49,541 nucleotides of DNA from Geitlerinema sp. PCC 9228 (GCF_001870905.1 NZ_LNDC01000074.1:1-49541); one strand, 5' to 3'; shown: positions 8,151 to 16,961, counted from the first letter of the stretch. A program made the numbers and translations. Notes: generated from the letters alone by a model not told the origin.

Positions 8151-9623
8151 CTAATTTTCCTCTCCTTCCAACGATGCCATCAAACTTGCTTTTAATTCGT
8201 TTCGGACTTCTTCCGCTTGCGCTTCTGCCTCTCGATATTTCTTCAACAACGTTTCGGGATCTTGATAATCCTCTTCTGGAGTGTTGGGATTTTTGATATC
8301 CAGATTAAACCCATTGGCTTTGATATCTTCCACCGATACTTTCCAAGCCAACTCATTTTCCTGGCGATTATTCCACCATTGTTTCTCCTGTTCAAACTCT
8401 TCAATCCGCATGGGCTTGGTTTTGGAGTAAGATTTATACCCTGGCGGATAGGGGTGTTCGTAATACCAGATTTCCTCAGTGGGTTCGCCTTTGGTAAAGA
8501 ACAAAACATTGGTGCGAATGCTGGTATAAGGATTAAAGACACCGCTGGGCAAACGAACAATGGTATGCAAATTGCAATCGCGCAGCAACTTCTCTTTCAA
8601 TCGCGTCTTGATGCCTTCGCCAAATAAAGTGCCATCAGGTAATACAATCGCCGCGCGGCCTTTGGGTTTCAGCAACTCCATCACCAACAATAAAAACAGA
8701 TCCGCCGTTTCCCGAGTGCGAAATTCGTTGGGAAAATTGACCTCGATGCCGTCTTCTTCCATCCCGCCAAACGGGGGATTGGTAACCACCACATCCACTT
8801 GATCCCTCGGCCCATAATCGCGTAACGGTTTGGCGAGGGCATTGGCATGACGCACCGTTGTGGGCACTTCCACCTCATGCACCATCAAATTTGTAACGCA
8901 GAGTAAGTGCGGCAAGGCTTTTTTCTCAGTTCCTTGAACCTTGCTTTTGATATCTTCCAATTCTTCCGGCGTTTCCGCTTTGGCTTTCAATTTCTCATAA
9001 GCAGCGGTTAAAAAGCCCCCCGTTCCACAAGCCGGATCTAATACTTTTTCCCCTAACTGGGGATTCACCATATCCACAGCAAACTGGGTAACCGCGCGAG
9101 GGGTATAAAACTCGCCATAATTCCCGGCACTCTGCAAATCTTTCAGAATTTTTTCATAAATATCTCCAAATAAATCTCGGGTTTTGGATTCGTTGAAGTC
9201 AATGGAATCGTTAATTTTATCAATTACCTGTCGCAACAAGGTTCCCGACTTCATGTAGTTATACGCATCTTCAAACACACTGCGCAGCAATTTCGCCCGT
9301 TGTTGCGCTAACCCCGTATAATTTGCCGGATCTAATTCTTTCAGCTTGGGAAACAGTTGATTATCCACTAAATCCAATAATGTCTCGCCAGTGGGGGCAT
9401 CTTTGCCTAACTGTTCCCTATCTGCCCATTCTTCCCACCGCAAATGCATGGGAACGGGCGATTCGTAATCATCCTCGCTGAGTTCCAATTCTTTATCTTG
9501 GTCGCTGAATTTTTTGTAAAACAGCATCCAACCCAATTGCCCAATGCGCTGGGCATCCCCATCAACGCCCACATCTTTGCGCATGATGTCTTGAATGGAT
9601 TTAATGGTGGCATTAAGAGACAT
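8151..9623 (-). CDS. hsdM: Type I restriction-modification N6-adenine methyltransferase HsdM
   Basis: A 490-residue methylase subunit. It has the N-terminal HsdM bundle (SLNATIKSIQDIMRKD), GEFYTPRAV before the catalytic domain, the SAM loop DPACGTGGF and the catalytic NPPF tetrad followed by GGMEEDG. It methylates adenine in the target set by HsdS and is required for cutting by HsdR. I chose the ATG at 9623 because family members start MSLNATIK and an AGGAAA sequence lies upstream. An in-frame ATG at 9719 directly abuts the hsdR stop and would add 32 residues with no family resemblance. Confidence 0.93.
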   Translation of the reverse strand: MSLNATIKSIQDIMRKDVGVDGDAQRIGQLGWMLFYKKFSDQDKELELSEDDYESPVPMHLRWEEWADREQLGKDAPTGETLLDLVDNQLFPKLKELDPANYTGLAQQRAKLLRSVFEDAYNYMKSGTLLRQVIDKINDSIDFNESKTRDLFGDIYEKILKDLQSAGNYGEFYTPRAVTQFAVDMVNPQLGEKVLDPACGTGGFLTAAYEKLKAKAETPEELEDIKSKVQGTEKKALPHLLCVTNLMVHEVEVPTTVRHANALAKPLRDYGPRDQVDVVVTNPPFGGMEEDGIEVNFPNEFRTRETADLFLLLVMELLKPKGRAAIVLPDGTLFGEGIKTRLKEKLLRDCNLHTIVRLPSGVFNPYTSIRTNVLFFTKGEPTEEIWYYEHPYPPGYKSYSKTKPMRIEEFEQEKQWWNNRQENELAWKVSVEDIKANGFNLDIKNPNTPEEDYQDPETLLKKYREAEAQAEEVRNELKASLMASLEGEEN

Positions 9624-9719
9624 ATTGTTTTTTCGTTTCCTGGTTACTCCATCATTCATTGTTGGCAAATTAACAGCCCTTTGGCAAAACACTTCCGAGA
9701 TTAGTTCATTTAGCACCAT

Positions 9720-12062
9720 TCATGCACTTTCGTCATCATAGAGCAATTGTTGCAATTCTCGCACCGCCTTTTTATATTCCTTTTTCCCGCCAAAGGTTTT
9801 CACAATTTCCACGGGCGTGCCAATTTCGCTAAAGGGTTTTAGCTGCAACACTTTGGTATCGTCAGGGGGAATGACATTCTGGTCGGCATACTTTTCCAAC
9901 AAGGCATCGAGAACTGCCCGCGCTTTTTCCCCATACTTGCTGAACACATCCCGCTTGCGAACTTGTTGCGCTCGTTCTTGGCGCGTCAAGGGCGGTTGGT
10001 CAAACGCCACATGACAAATCAAATCAAAGGGATCGTAATCTTCTCCCACCAGGTCTTGCAACGCTTCTAACATCACGCCTTGTTCTTTCAATTCTTCAAT
10101 AATCGCCTGTTTGCGATCGCTGTCTTGCCAGCGTTTAATAAATTCATCCAAAGAGTGATAGTTTTCGTTAACGGTACGGCGTGTATAATCCCGCAACGAT
10201 TCGGTCACTAACTTGCCGCTCGTATCATAGTAGCTCGTTCGTTCGGCTGCAACGGAAAATTTTTGTCGTCCTACCACATACTTTTGTTGCGAATTAACAC
10301 TAGTCTCTTCCTCCTGTAAAACTTCGCTGATTTCTTCGTCGGGGTTATCCGTGCGATAAGTTGGACTATAATTTCGATCCTGAATCGGCGGCCCATCCCA
10401 ACTGGGATCTTCAAAATGACTGGTGGCCCCGCGAAAGTCAATAATGGTGAAGAAATGCTTGTTGTAATCGGTTCGCAGGCGAGTGCCCCGGCCAATAATT
10501 TGTTTAAATTCAGTCAGCGACAAGATGCGCCGATCTAAAACAATCAGTTGACAGGTTTGGGCATCAACGCCAGTGGTCATCAATTTGGAGGTTGTCGCGA
10601 TAACGGGGAAGGGTTCTTTGGGATTAATAAAATGATCCAACTGGGCTTTCCCTTCCGCATCATCCCCGGTAATGCGCATGATATAACGACGATCGCGCTC
10701 GATAAACGGGCGATTGGCCGGGACATTCATCAAACATTGCCGCATGGCTTCCGCATGGTCGACATTTTCACAGAAAACGATTGTTTTTCGCATGGGGTCG
10801 CCCTGATGCAGAAACTCGCTGACATATTCCGCGACGCGCTGGGTACGTTGGGGAAATTTAATTGCGCGATCGAAGTCCCGCAAATTATACTCCCGTTCTT
10901 CAATTAATTGCCCATAATCATCCGTTTCCCCGCTATCGGGCATCCATCCTTCTCGATCGATATCCAAATTTACCTGAACCACCTTAAACGGGGCTAAAAA
11001 CCCATCCTCAATCCCTTGCCGCAAGGAGTAAGTGTAGATGGGTTCTCCAAAATAGTCAATGTTGGAAACATATTCCGTTTCCCTCGGCGTTGCCGTTAAA
11101 CCGATTTGAATGGCGCTGTCGAAATATTCCAGCACTTGCCGCCAGGTGGAATCCTCGGAAGCACTGCCGCGATGGCACTCATCGATCGCCACTAAATCAA
11201 AAAAGTCCGGCTCAAACTTGGTATAAATGGCTTCGCGCTCTTCATCCCCGACAATTGCCTGATACAGCGCCAAATAAATTTCATAGGAGGTATCAACGCG
11301 CCCTGTCTCATCCACTAATTTCCGATTCAGCTTTTTCATTGCCCCGCCGAAGGGTTGAAAATCGTTAATCATGGTTTGATCCACCAGGGCATTGCGATCC
11401 GCTAGAAATAGCACGCGCTTGGCTGTTCCCGTTTTCCACAGCCGCCAGATAATATTGAAGACGGTAAACGTTTTCCCGGTGCCCGTTGCCATCACTAGCA
11501 AACATCGTTTTTGTCCCTGCGCGATCGCTTCAATGGTGCGATTAATCGCCAATTGTTGGTAATAGCGCGGTTCTTTCCCTTCCGTTGCGGGATAGTTGCG
11601 GGAAGCTAATAATGTTTCTTCCCCATCCGCCAACTGTCGCCAACGTTTGTAGCGTTCCCAAAGTTCTTCCGGCGAGGGAAACGCATCTAAAGAAAGCTGC
11701 TGTTCCACTTGAGACGATGTTCCAGCGCGATCGTGCAATAAAAATCCATCTCCATTGCTGGAAAACACAAACGGAACTTCCAACAAATCCGCATACTCCA
11801 ATGCCTGTTGCATGCCCGCCCCTAAATTGTGTTGATTATCCTTGGCTTCAATGACAGCAAGGGGTTGGTTGGGATGATAAAACAGCACGTAATCTGCCCA
11901 TTTTTGCCTTCCACGAGCTATCATTTGTCCCCGGACAATAATTCGCCCTTGGGTTAACCGATATTCTCGCCGGATTTGGCGCTTTTGCCATCCCGCTTGT
12001 TCTAAGGCTGGGGTAATATAGCGATCGCAAATTTCAGTTTCGTTGAGTTTTCTTTTACTCAT
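9720..12062 (-). CDS. hsdR: Type I restriction endonuclease subunit HsdR
   Basis: A 780-residue motor/nuclease subunit of EcoAI-like size. The N-terminal PD-(D/E)xK nuclease shows ADYVLFY followed by LAVIEAKD. The superfamily 2 helicase motifs follow: motif I MATGTGKTFT, motif II DECHRG, motif III GLTATP and motif VI IGRGTRLR. A C-terminal helical region that binds the methylase core ends the protein. It is the first gene of a tight hsdR-hsdM-hsdS operon (stop and start abut at each junction). All three subunits look full-length, so the system is probably active. Confidence 0.93.
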   Translation of the reverse strand: MSKRKLNETEICDRYITPALEQAGWQKRQIRREYRLTQGRIIVRGQMIARGRQKWADYVLFYHPNQPLAVIEAKDNQHNLGAGMQQALEYADLLEVPFVFSSNGDGFLLHDRAGTSSQVEQQLSLDAFPSPEELWERYKRWRQLADGEETLLASRNYPATEGKEPRYYQQLAINRTIEAIAQGQKRCLLVMATGTGKTFTVFNIIWRLWKTGTAKRVLFLADRNALVDQTMINDFQPFGGAMKKLNRKLVDETGRVDTSYEIYLALYQAIVGDEEREAIYTKFEPDFFDLVAIDECHRGSASEDSTWRQVLEYFDSAIQIGLTATPRETEYVSNIDYFGEPIYTYSLRQGIEDGFLAPFKVVQVNLDIDREGWMPDSGETDDYGQLIEEREYNLRDFDRAIKFPQRTQRVAEYVSEFLHQGDPMRKTIVFCENVDHAEAMRQCLMNVPANRPFIERDRRYIMRITGDDAEGKAQLDHFINPKEPFPVIATTSKLMTTGVDAQTCQLIVLDRRILSLTEFKQIIGRGTRLRTDYNKHFFTIIDFRGATSHFEDPSWDGPPIQDRNYSPTYRTDNPDEEISEVLQEEETSVNSQQKYVVGRQKFSVAAERTSYYDTSGKLVTESLRDYTRRTVNENYHSLDEFIKRWQDSDRKQAIIEELKEQGVMLEALQDLVGEDYDPFDLICHVAFDQPPLTRQERAQQVRKRDVFSKYGEKARAVLDALLEKYADQNVIPPDDTKVLQLKPFSEIGTPVEIVKTFGGKKEYKKAVRELQQLLYDDESA

Positions 12063-12158
12063 TATTTTGTTAGTAATACTAGTATTTGCCTGAATCCCTA
12101 TACTAATTTGATTGCCAAATTGAATTGTTATAAGTAGTACTGAATGGTAATACTTCTT

Positions 12159-12280
12159 TTAATTTTCCACGCCTATCGTGAAAAATTTTAATGCAACAAA
12201 ATCGTTATGCTTCATCACTACCCGACCGGTTTTCCATCTAGTATAATCGGAACATTGGGTGGTAAAAGTTCTTTCGTCAT
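12159..12280 (-). pseudogene. Possible frameshifted small ORF upstream of hsdR
   Basis: On the minus strand an ATG at 12280 opens MTKELLPPNVPIILDGKPVG and stops. A one-base shift at that point continues RVVMKHNDFVALKFFTIGVEN to a TAA at 12159. Together they would make a short protein with the feel of a small antitoxin or regulator, but I do not recognise a family. The rest of the 249-base gap before the toxin-like gene is AT-rich and shows nothing else. Confidence 0.22.
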
Positions 12281-12311
12281 ACGTTGCTATCAAAAATAAT
12301 TGGTGTCCTAT

Positions 12312-12677
12312 TTAATCGTTTGGTTGGTAAACCCGAATCCGTCCTTGACGAACAATCCAGAGTTTTCCATAAATTTCCTCCCTCTGAAAAGCAGCAATCA
12401 GAGTAGCAATAGCATTCAGCAAATCTTGATGGCTTGTACGATTCGGCAGTCTTAACACCGCAATTCCTGCATATTGAGAAGGATCGAAACGCAGCGGATT
12501 GCTAAAGTCTAAATCTAATGTTACCAAGCACCGTTGTTCCTGCTGACATACTCCAATCAAAGTTAGGTCGCTAGCAGCTTGTAAATTTTCTTCGACAATC
12601 GTTGCCACCTCATGACCTGCTTCTGCAAACAGCAATTTTCCCCGATTGCCAATATTTTCATCAAGTTTAATTTTCAT
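12312..12677 (-). CDS. DUF5615 PIN-like protein (putative toxin)
   Basis: A 121-residue protein of the DUF5615/Mut7-C-like PIN-fold group. LDENIG near the N-terminus and LVTLDLDFSNP in the middle place acidic residues as in PIN nucleases. DLTLIGVCQQEQRCLVTLD is the typical central strand-helix-strand. Its ATG overlaps the stop of the DUF433 gene by four bases (ATGA), the arrangement expected of a coupled antitoxin-toxin pair. Toxicity is inferred from the pairing; the biochemical target is not known for this family. Confidence 0.75.
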   Translation of the reverse strand: MKIKLDENIGNRGKLLFAEAGHEVATIVEENLQAASDLTLIGVCQQEQRCLVTLDLDFSNPLRFDPSQYAGIAVLRLPNRTSHQDLLNAIATLIAAFQREEIYGKLWIVRQGRIRVYQPND

Positions 12678-12922
12678 ACAGTCGAGTCAATGGGAATTTC
12701 CACAAATCGTTCTCTTGACATTTCTGCACCATAGGCGATGCAAGCCAGGATATCTTCCTGTTCCAACTGTGGATATTCTTCTAAAATTTCTGTCACGGTC
12801 ATACCGCTGGCTAGAAAATCTAAAATCAAAGAAACCCAAATACGATGACCTTTAATGCAAGGTTTTCCAAAACAAACATGGGGATTGATGGAAATTCGAG
12901 ATAAAAGTTCTTGACGGTTCAT
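12674..12922 (-). CDS. DUF433 protein (putative antitoxin)
   Basis: An 82-residue DUF433 protein. The family motif is clear: ISINPHVCFGKPCIKGHRI, followed by a predicted winged helix (MTVTEILEEYPQLEQEDILACIAYGAE). DUF433 proteins are commonly found upstream of DUF5615 PIN-like proteins and are thought to act as DNA-binding antitoxins. An AGAGG sequence precedes the ATG. The pair sits in the defence island between type I restriction-modification and the methylase remnant. Confidence 0.8.
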   Translation of the reverse strand: MNRQELLSRISINPHVCFGKPCIKGHRIWVSLILDFLASGMTVTEILEEYPQLEQEDILACIAYGAEMSRERFVEIPIDSTV

Positions 12923-12956
12923 GATGCCTCTTTAAGTACGATTTTATCTTATAACT

Positions 12957-14165
12957 TTAAGACTGGTTGGACTTTGGCTTAAAAATATGTATCAAACTAA
13001 CAACCACCGCCGCCAGACCCGGCCATTTATACCGTCGTTTGGCATTGTAAATCACCCCGCCATTGTTGCAAATAAATCGCAAACCGGTACTGCGCGTATC
13101 GCCTTGGGCAATGGTATTGGTAGCAATTAATCCCAAAGCGCCTTCTTCTCTAAGTAAGACAAATGCCCGGCGGAAAAAATGGGCGACCAAATCGGAATTG
13201 CCATGGGATTCGGGATGAACCACTTTTAACCAATCCATATACCCTGGGGCATGGGCAGCAATGGCGGTATTTTTCCCCGCAAACGGAGGATTGCCCACAA
13301 TGGCATCAAATCCGGGATTGTCGCGGTCGAATACTTCGGGAAACTCAACCTCCCAATTGAAAACTTGTACGCCTTTTTCCCCTTCTCGCAACCGCTGGGA
13401 AATGTTTTTTACCTTGCTTTCATCATTATTGTTCAAAATTTCCTTGTATTCCTGGCTTTTCTCTTTTTTAGCCGTTTTGGTTTTCTTTTCCGCATCAAAA
13501 AATGCAGCCACCGCCACATCGGCATTCAAGCGTACTTGTTCCAACTGACTTTCTGCTAAATCCAATTGCTGCCGCTTGCGCGTATCGTCTTCATCGCTGC
13601 GAGTATCGGCGGATTGAATTTCCATGCGATAGTTCTTCACCTGGTCGATATTCTGTAACATTTTCATCAACGGTAAATCGGCCTTGGGGTCTTGGCTAAA
13701 CGCACCAATTTCCTTGCGGGTTAATCCCACCAGGGAATCGCCAGGTTTCAACGCATGGTCGAGAAACGTAAAAGAGCGATCGCTTGCTAAAGTAAATAAC
13801 CATAGGGATAGCTTGGCCAAATTAACAGCAAAGAGGTTTTGATCCACCCCATAAATACACTGTTGCGCCACCAACCGCCGCGCAATAAACACCGGTTCTT
13901 CCGTATCCGGGGAAATGGCATCGTTTCGTTCCCAAGCTTCCACCAAACGGCCGGCAATTTGCCGGCAAGCTTCCACCAAAAATGCCCCACTGCCCATGGC
14001 AAAGTCACACACTTTCAAACTTAACAGTTGTTCTGGCGTGGGTTTTTCCCCCAACTTTTGGAAAACCGGTTGCAGGGTTGTTTCTACCAACCCCACTGGC
14101 TGCAAAAATCCCAACCATTCCCGATGTTGGTTCGTCTGTTTTGAGGTTTCGTAGTCAAAACCCAT
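12957..14165 (-). CDS. N6-adenine DNA methylase, internally deleted and C-truncated
   Basis: A 402-residue piece of a large Eco57I/DrmMI-like methylase, a family that normally exceeds 1000 residues. SAM motif I reads CDFAMGSGAF (Phe where most members have Pro), and the catalytic NPPF is in IVGNPPFAGKN. The first 27 residues (MGFDYETSKQTNQHREWLGF, then LQPVGLV) look like a genuine N-terminus of this family. The text then jumps straight to VETTLQPV just before motif I, as if several hundred residues were lost in frame. The protein ends soon after RRYKWPGLAAVVVS, so the target-recognition half is missing. An AGGAG sequence precedes the ATG, so it may still be translated. It is probably inactive for sequence-specific methylation. 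Confidence 0.7.
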   Translation of the reverse strand: MGFDYETSKQTNQHREWLGFLQPVGLVETTLQPVFQKLGEKPTPEQLLSLKVCDFAMGSGAFLVEACRQIAGRLVEAWERNDAISPDTEEPVFIARRLVAQQCIYGVDQNLFAVNLAKLSLWLFTLASDRSFTFLDHALKPGDSLVGLTRKEIGAFSQDPKADLPLMKMLQNIDQVKNYRMEIQSADTRSDEDDTRKRQQLDLAESQLEQVRLNADVAVAAFFDAEKKTKTAKKEKSQEYKEILNNNDESKVKNISQRLREGEKGVQVFNWEVEFPEVFDRDNPGFDAIVGNPPFAGKNTAIAAHAPGYMDWLKVVHPESHGNSDLVAHFFRRAFVLLREEGALGLIATNTIAQGDTRSTGLRFICNNGGVIYNAKRRYKWPGLAAVVVSLIHIFKPKSNQS

Positions 14166-14188
14166 GCTTTGCTTTCTCCTGGCAGTTG

Positions 14189-15214
14189 TTATGTTTCCAA
14201 CGATGGCAGTGGCAGTTCAATTTTTGTCGCAATTTTCTCGGCTAATTCTTTAAAGTCAAAATAGACGTTTCTGACCGCTGACAGATGAGCGCCAATCGCC
14301 CCATCAGCAGGTTTCAGATGAAAGATTGGTTTGCGAGATTCCTGCGCCATGGGCATCAAACTTTGATAGTGCTTGATTAATGCCAAACGATTGACATCGG
14401 TGGAGGAATTAGATGCAGGTACAAGGGATTCGGGTGATTCTTGTAGGACTTCTGTGTGGTATGTTGTAGGAATTTGCTCGATCCATCGTTGAAAGGCTTT
14501 CACGGGGCGATCGAATCGAACGCCATGCTGGAGGATAATGTAGCCAATGGGCTGCATTTGACCGGTGGGCAAACTGAAATCAGTGGCTGGATTTTTGGGA
14601 ATTCGTTCTTGCCATTCTTTACGCCAGCGCACGACGGTGGGTCCTAAATTTTTCAAGCCTTGTAAGGAAAAAAGGTCGGGAGACAGGGGAACAACCATAT
14701 AGTCGGCGGCAATTAAAGCAGCGCGGTTGATAGCCCCTAAATTTGGACCCAAATCGACCAACACGATATCGGCTTCGCTGTCAGTAGCAGCTTGGGTTAG
14801 CAATCGCCAAAAAGCGGAAATGACGCGAAAGGGTCTTTCCTTTCCATCCAAACAAGCAGACCATTGAGAAGATAATTCATCTTCAAATCCCGACAGTTGC
14901 AAATCGCCAATGAAAAGATACAAGCCATCTTCGATTTTTTCTAAGTTTTCTAATTTGGGGGCAGCAATATCGCCGATTCCTTTTAATAAGGGTTGAACGC
15001 ATCGAAAGACCGTATTGCGATCGCTATTTCCTTCCCAAACTTCCTCCAAACGCTCTTCATCTATAAAAGCAGCGGTCAAGTTGGCTTGGGGATCCAAATC
15101 GGCGGCGACTACTTTTAGTCCCAGGTCGAAATACATCCAAGCGAGATGATAGACCAAAGATGTTTTGCCTACGCCCCCTTTATTGTTTAAAAAAGTAACG
15201 ATGGGTGGGTTCAT
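14189..15214 (-). CDS. ParA/Soj-family ATPase in a defence-island operon
   Basis: A 341-residue deviant-Walker ATPase. It opens with VTFLNNKGGVGKTSLVYHLAW, whose first Lys is the ParA signature lysine. AADLDPQANLTA (motif A') and VLVDLGPNLGAINRAAL (Walker B region) follow. ParA proteins form ATP-dependent sandwich dimers that bind DNA non-specifically. No ParB and no centromere-like repeat is nearby, so plasmid partitioning is unlikely. The ATG overlaps the AlbA_2 gene stop (ATGA) with AGGAGG five bases upstream, so the two are translationally coupled. The methylase gene begins 23 bases later. Its role with AlbA_2 is unknown. Confidence 0.85.
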   Translation of the reverse strand: MNPPIVTFLNNKGGVGKTSLVYHLAWMYFDLGLKVVAADLDPQANLTAAFIDEERLEEVWEGNSDRNTVFRCVQPLLKGIGDIAAPKLENLEKIEDGLYLFIGDLQLSGFEDELSSQWSACLDGKERPFRVISAFWRLLTQAATDSEADIVLVDLGPNLGAINRAALIAADYMVVPLSPDLFSLQGLKNLGPTVVRWRKEWQERIPKNPATDFSLPTGQMQPIGYIILQHGVRFDRPVKAFQRWIEQIPTTYHTEVLQESPESLVPASNSSTDVNRLALIKHYQSLMPMAQESRKPIFHLKPADGAIGAHLSAVRNVYFDFKELAEKIATKIELPLPSLET

Positions 15215-16401
15215 GCTGCCCTCCTGACGGTTACCGATAAATAAGAATCTTGAATGTCAAATTCGGCGGGAGGATTCCCATTTTTTTCTAGTTGTTTTTG
15301 AGCTATGGGAATGCCAACGCCAAAACGTTGGACGTAGCCTAGGTTTTTCATGGCTTCGGCTAAGTGAGGGTTGCGATAATCGGTCACTCCTTGATAAAAA
15401 TTTTGGCGGTTTACTTGTCCGAACAATCCTCCTGGATTGTGGATCTCAATGCGATCGCTGAACCAATACACCCTTACGGGAGCGTTGGTTTGTTCGTAAG
15501 AGCGGTGCATAATGGCATTTCGGATGAGTTGCTGTAACGCCACAATGGGATAATCCGGCTTTTTGATTTCTAATGGTTGTGTGGTGATATCCGATGCTGT
15601 GGAAATATTGGCTTGTAGCACTTCATCCATGTAACGCAGCAAATCGATGAGAGAACCATCAATTTCCTTTTGGTCGCGAATGGGGTCGGTTAATTCTTTG
15701 CCATCAAAGCGAACAAATTGAATGTAAAATCCCGGAACCAACTGTCTGGGTTGCTTGCCAGCGACGAGAATCCCTAAATTTGTGGGGGAGAATTCTGGTG
15801 GCGGCGTACAAAAACGCAGGGAAACCAGTTGCTGTTCAATCGAACGCTGGTTTTCTTCTAAAATCTCCGGCGCTAAGGCGGAATGTAAATATTCGCGTTG
15901 GAAAATATCTAAGTCCAGATCGTCTGTGGAAGCGGAAGGCAAAGGACGTAAATCGAAAGGTAAATCACCAGCACGTCTTTTTTCGTTCAAGCGACGTTCT
16001 TCTTCTAGTGTAGCGATCGCACGTCTGGGTCCAACTCGAATAAAAGTTCGTCCTTCAAATCGTACGGGAGGCGCATCGGATGGTTGTACCACAATCACAG
16101 CAACTTCACACCCATCAAACGTATGTTTCTCCACCCGCAAAACAGGCATCGGCAAAATTTTTCCTTCAGAACGGATACCAGCCAGTTCTGTTAAAAGGCG
16201 ATCGCTAATTGATAGATTAGCACAACTGCCATCGTCGTTGACGCCGATAAAAAGAACGCCAGGCTTTTGGTGATTGGGAAGGTCGTTGGCAAAAGCACAA
16301 ATGGCTTGTCTGATTTTTTTGCCATCCGCAGCAGATGCCTTTCGTTCCACTCGGTCGGATTCCAAATCCCGAAAAAGTTCTGCGAGTTCCTGCCAATCCA
16401 T
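15211..16401 (-). CDS. AlbA_2 (Schlafen-like) / GHKL-type ATP-binding domain protein
   Basis: A 396-residue protein with two recognisable parts. Residues about 10-130 form an AlbA_2 domain: ESDRVERKAS, then IRQAICAFANDLPN and GVLFIGVNDDG, ending with the FIRVGPRR strand. Residues about 270-390 carry a degenerate GHKL-like ATP-binding domain: LQQLIRNAIMHRSYE corresponds to the N box and DRIEIHNPGGLFG to the G1 box. Such proteins are often annotated as RecG-like transcriptional regulators, and many occur in defence islands. It is coupled to the ParA gene downstream and lies 26 bases after a SNF2-like fragment. Function unknown. Confidence 0.82.
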   Translation of the reverse strand: MDWQELAELFRDLESDRVERKASAADGKKIRQAICAFANDLPNHQKPGVLFIGVNDDGSCANLSISDRLLTELAGIRSEGKILPMPVLRVEKHTFDGCEVAVIVVQPSDAPPVRFEGRTFIRVGPRRAIATLEEERRLNEKRRAGDLPFDLRPLPSASTDDLDLDIFQREYLHSALAPEILEENQRSIEQQLVSLRFCTPPPEFSPTNLGILVAGKQPRQLVPGFYIQFVRFDGKELTDPIRDQKEIDGSLIDLLRYMDEVLQANISTASDITTQPLEIKKPDYPIVALQQLIRNAIMHRSYEQTNAPVRVYWFSDRIEIHNPGGLFGQVNRQNFYQGVTDYRNPHLAEAMKNLGYVQRFGVGIPIAQKQLEKNGNPPAEFDIQDSYLSVTVRRAA

Positions 16402-16427
16402 GCTTATCAGTTACTACTGTTTCTATC

Positions 16428-16694
16428 TTAACCGCTAATCCGGCCAAGATATACCAATCCTACAAGTTCCACGCGACGGACTTTCACCTTTCCTTTAGGA
16501 ACCAAAACATTCCAAGACCCCGTACCGACAAGCTGCGCGTCAATTTCTCTTTCCCAGAAAACTTCTATTTCTTCTCCCTGGGCATCGTCTTCCAGGCAAA
16601 CCAATCTTACGGTTGTATCTCCTTGCTTATGGGAAGGCTTTTTACCCTGTCTTTCATAGAGCGATCGCTGGTGTATAGATACAAAAGACCATCT
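16428..16694 (-). pseudogene. N-terminal fragment resembling a DISARM-type SNF2 helicase (DrmD)
   Basis: An open frame of 88 codons with no in-frame ATG. It contains a well-formed block, GDTTVRLVCLEDDAQGEE followed by IEVFWEREIDAQLV, which resembles the N-terminal domain of DrmD-like SNF2 helicases. The sequence upstream is out of frame and the helicase motor is absent. The fragment ends in an unrelated tail (VLVPKGKVKVRRVEL) and stops 26 bases before the AlbA_2 gene, on the same strand. With the damaged methylase downstream it suggests a decayed DISARM-like locus. The family assignment is from memory of the motif and needs a profile search. Confidence 0.4.
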
Positions 16695-16818
16695 TTAAGT
16701 ATATCACGAATTGCCTCAGCGATCGCGCTTCCATGCTATTTCTTAGAAAAACATGAATATCCTAATTTGATGTTAGGCAGGGAAACAGGAAACGAAGGGA
16801 ATACTTGCGTATCGTTTG

Positions 16819-16938
16819 ATACGAAATCCGATATTGCTAAACTACAAACATAACCCGAACCGTCCCCCTTTACAAGGGGGACAACAGGGGGTTCTGACCC
16901 GCTGGCATTATCGGGGCTTGCCAGTACGGATTTGGTAT
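16819..16938. repeat. Inverted-repeat-bounded element with internal G/C hairpin
   Basis: ATACGAAATCCG at 16819-16830 is mirrored by CGGATTTGGTAT at 16927-16938 (11 of 12 positions). Between them lies GTCCCCC-TTTACAA-GGGGGAC (16862-16882). The end sequence reappears at 44434-44445, suggesting a MITE-like family. The rest of the 560-base gap (16402-16961) holds only the SNF2-like fragment and AT-rich sequence containing HIP1 sites. Confidence 0.5.
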
Positions 16939-16961
16939 GACCCATTCCTTTCAAGAATATA

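Noticed and set aside
14189-15214. Plasmid or phage partition locus
   Set aside because: There is no ParB gene, no centromere-like iterons and no replication gene nearby; context is a defence operon.
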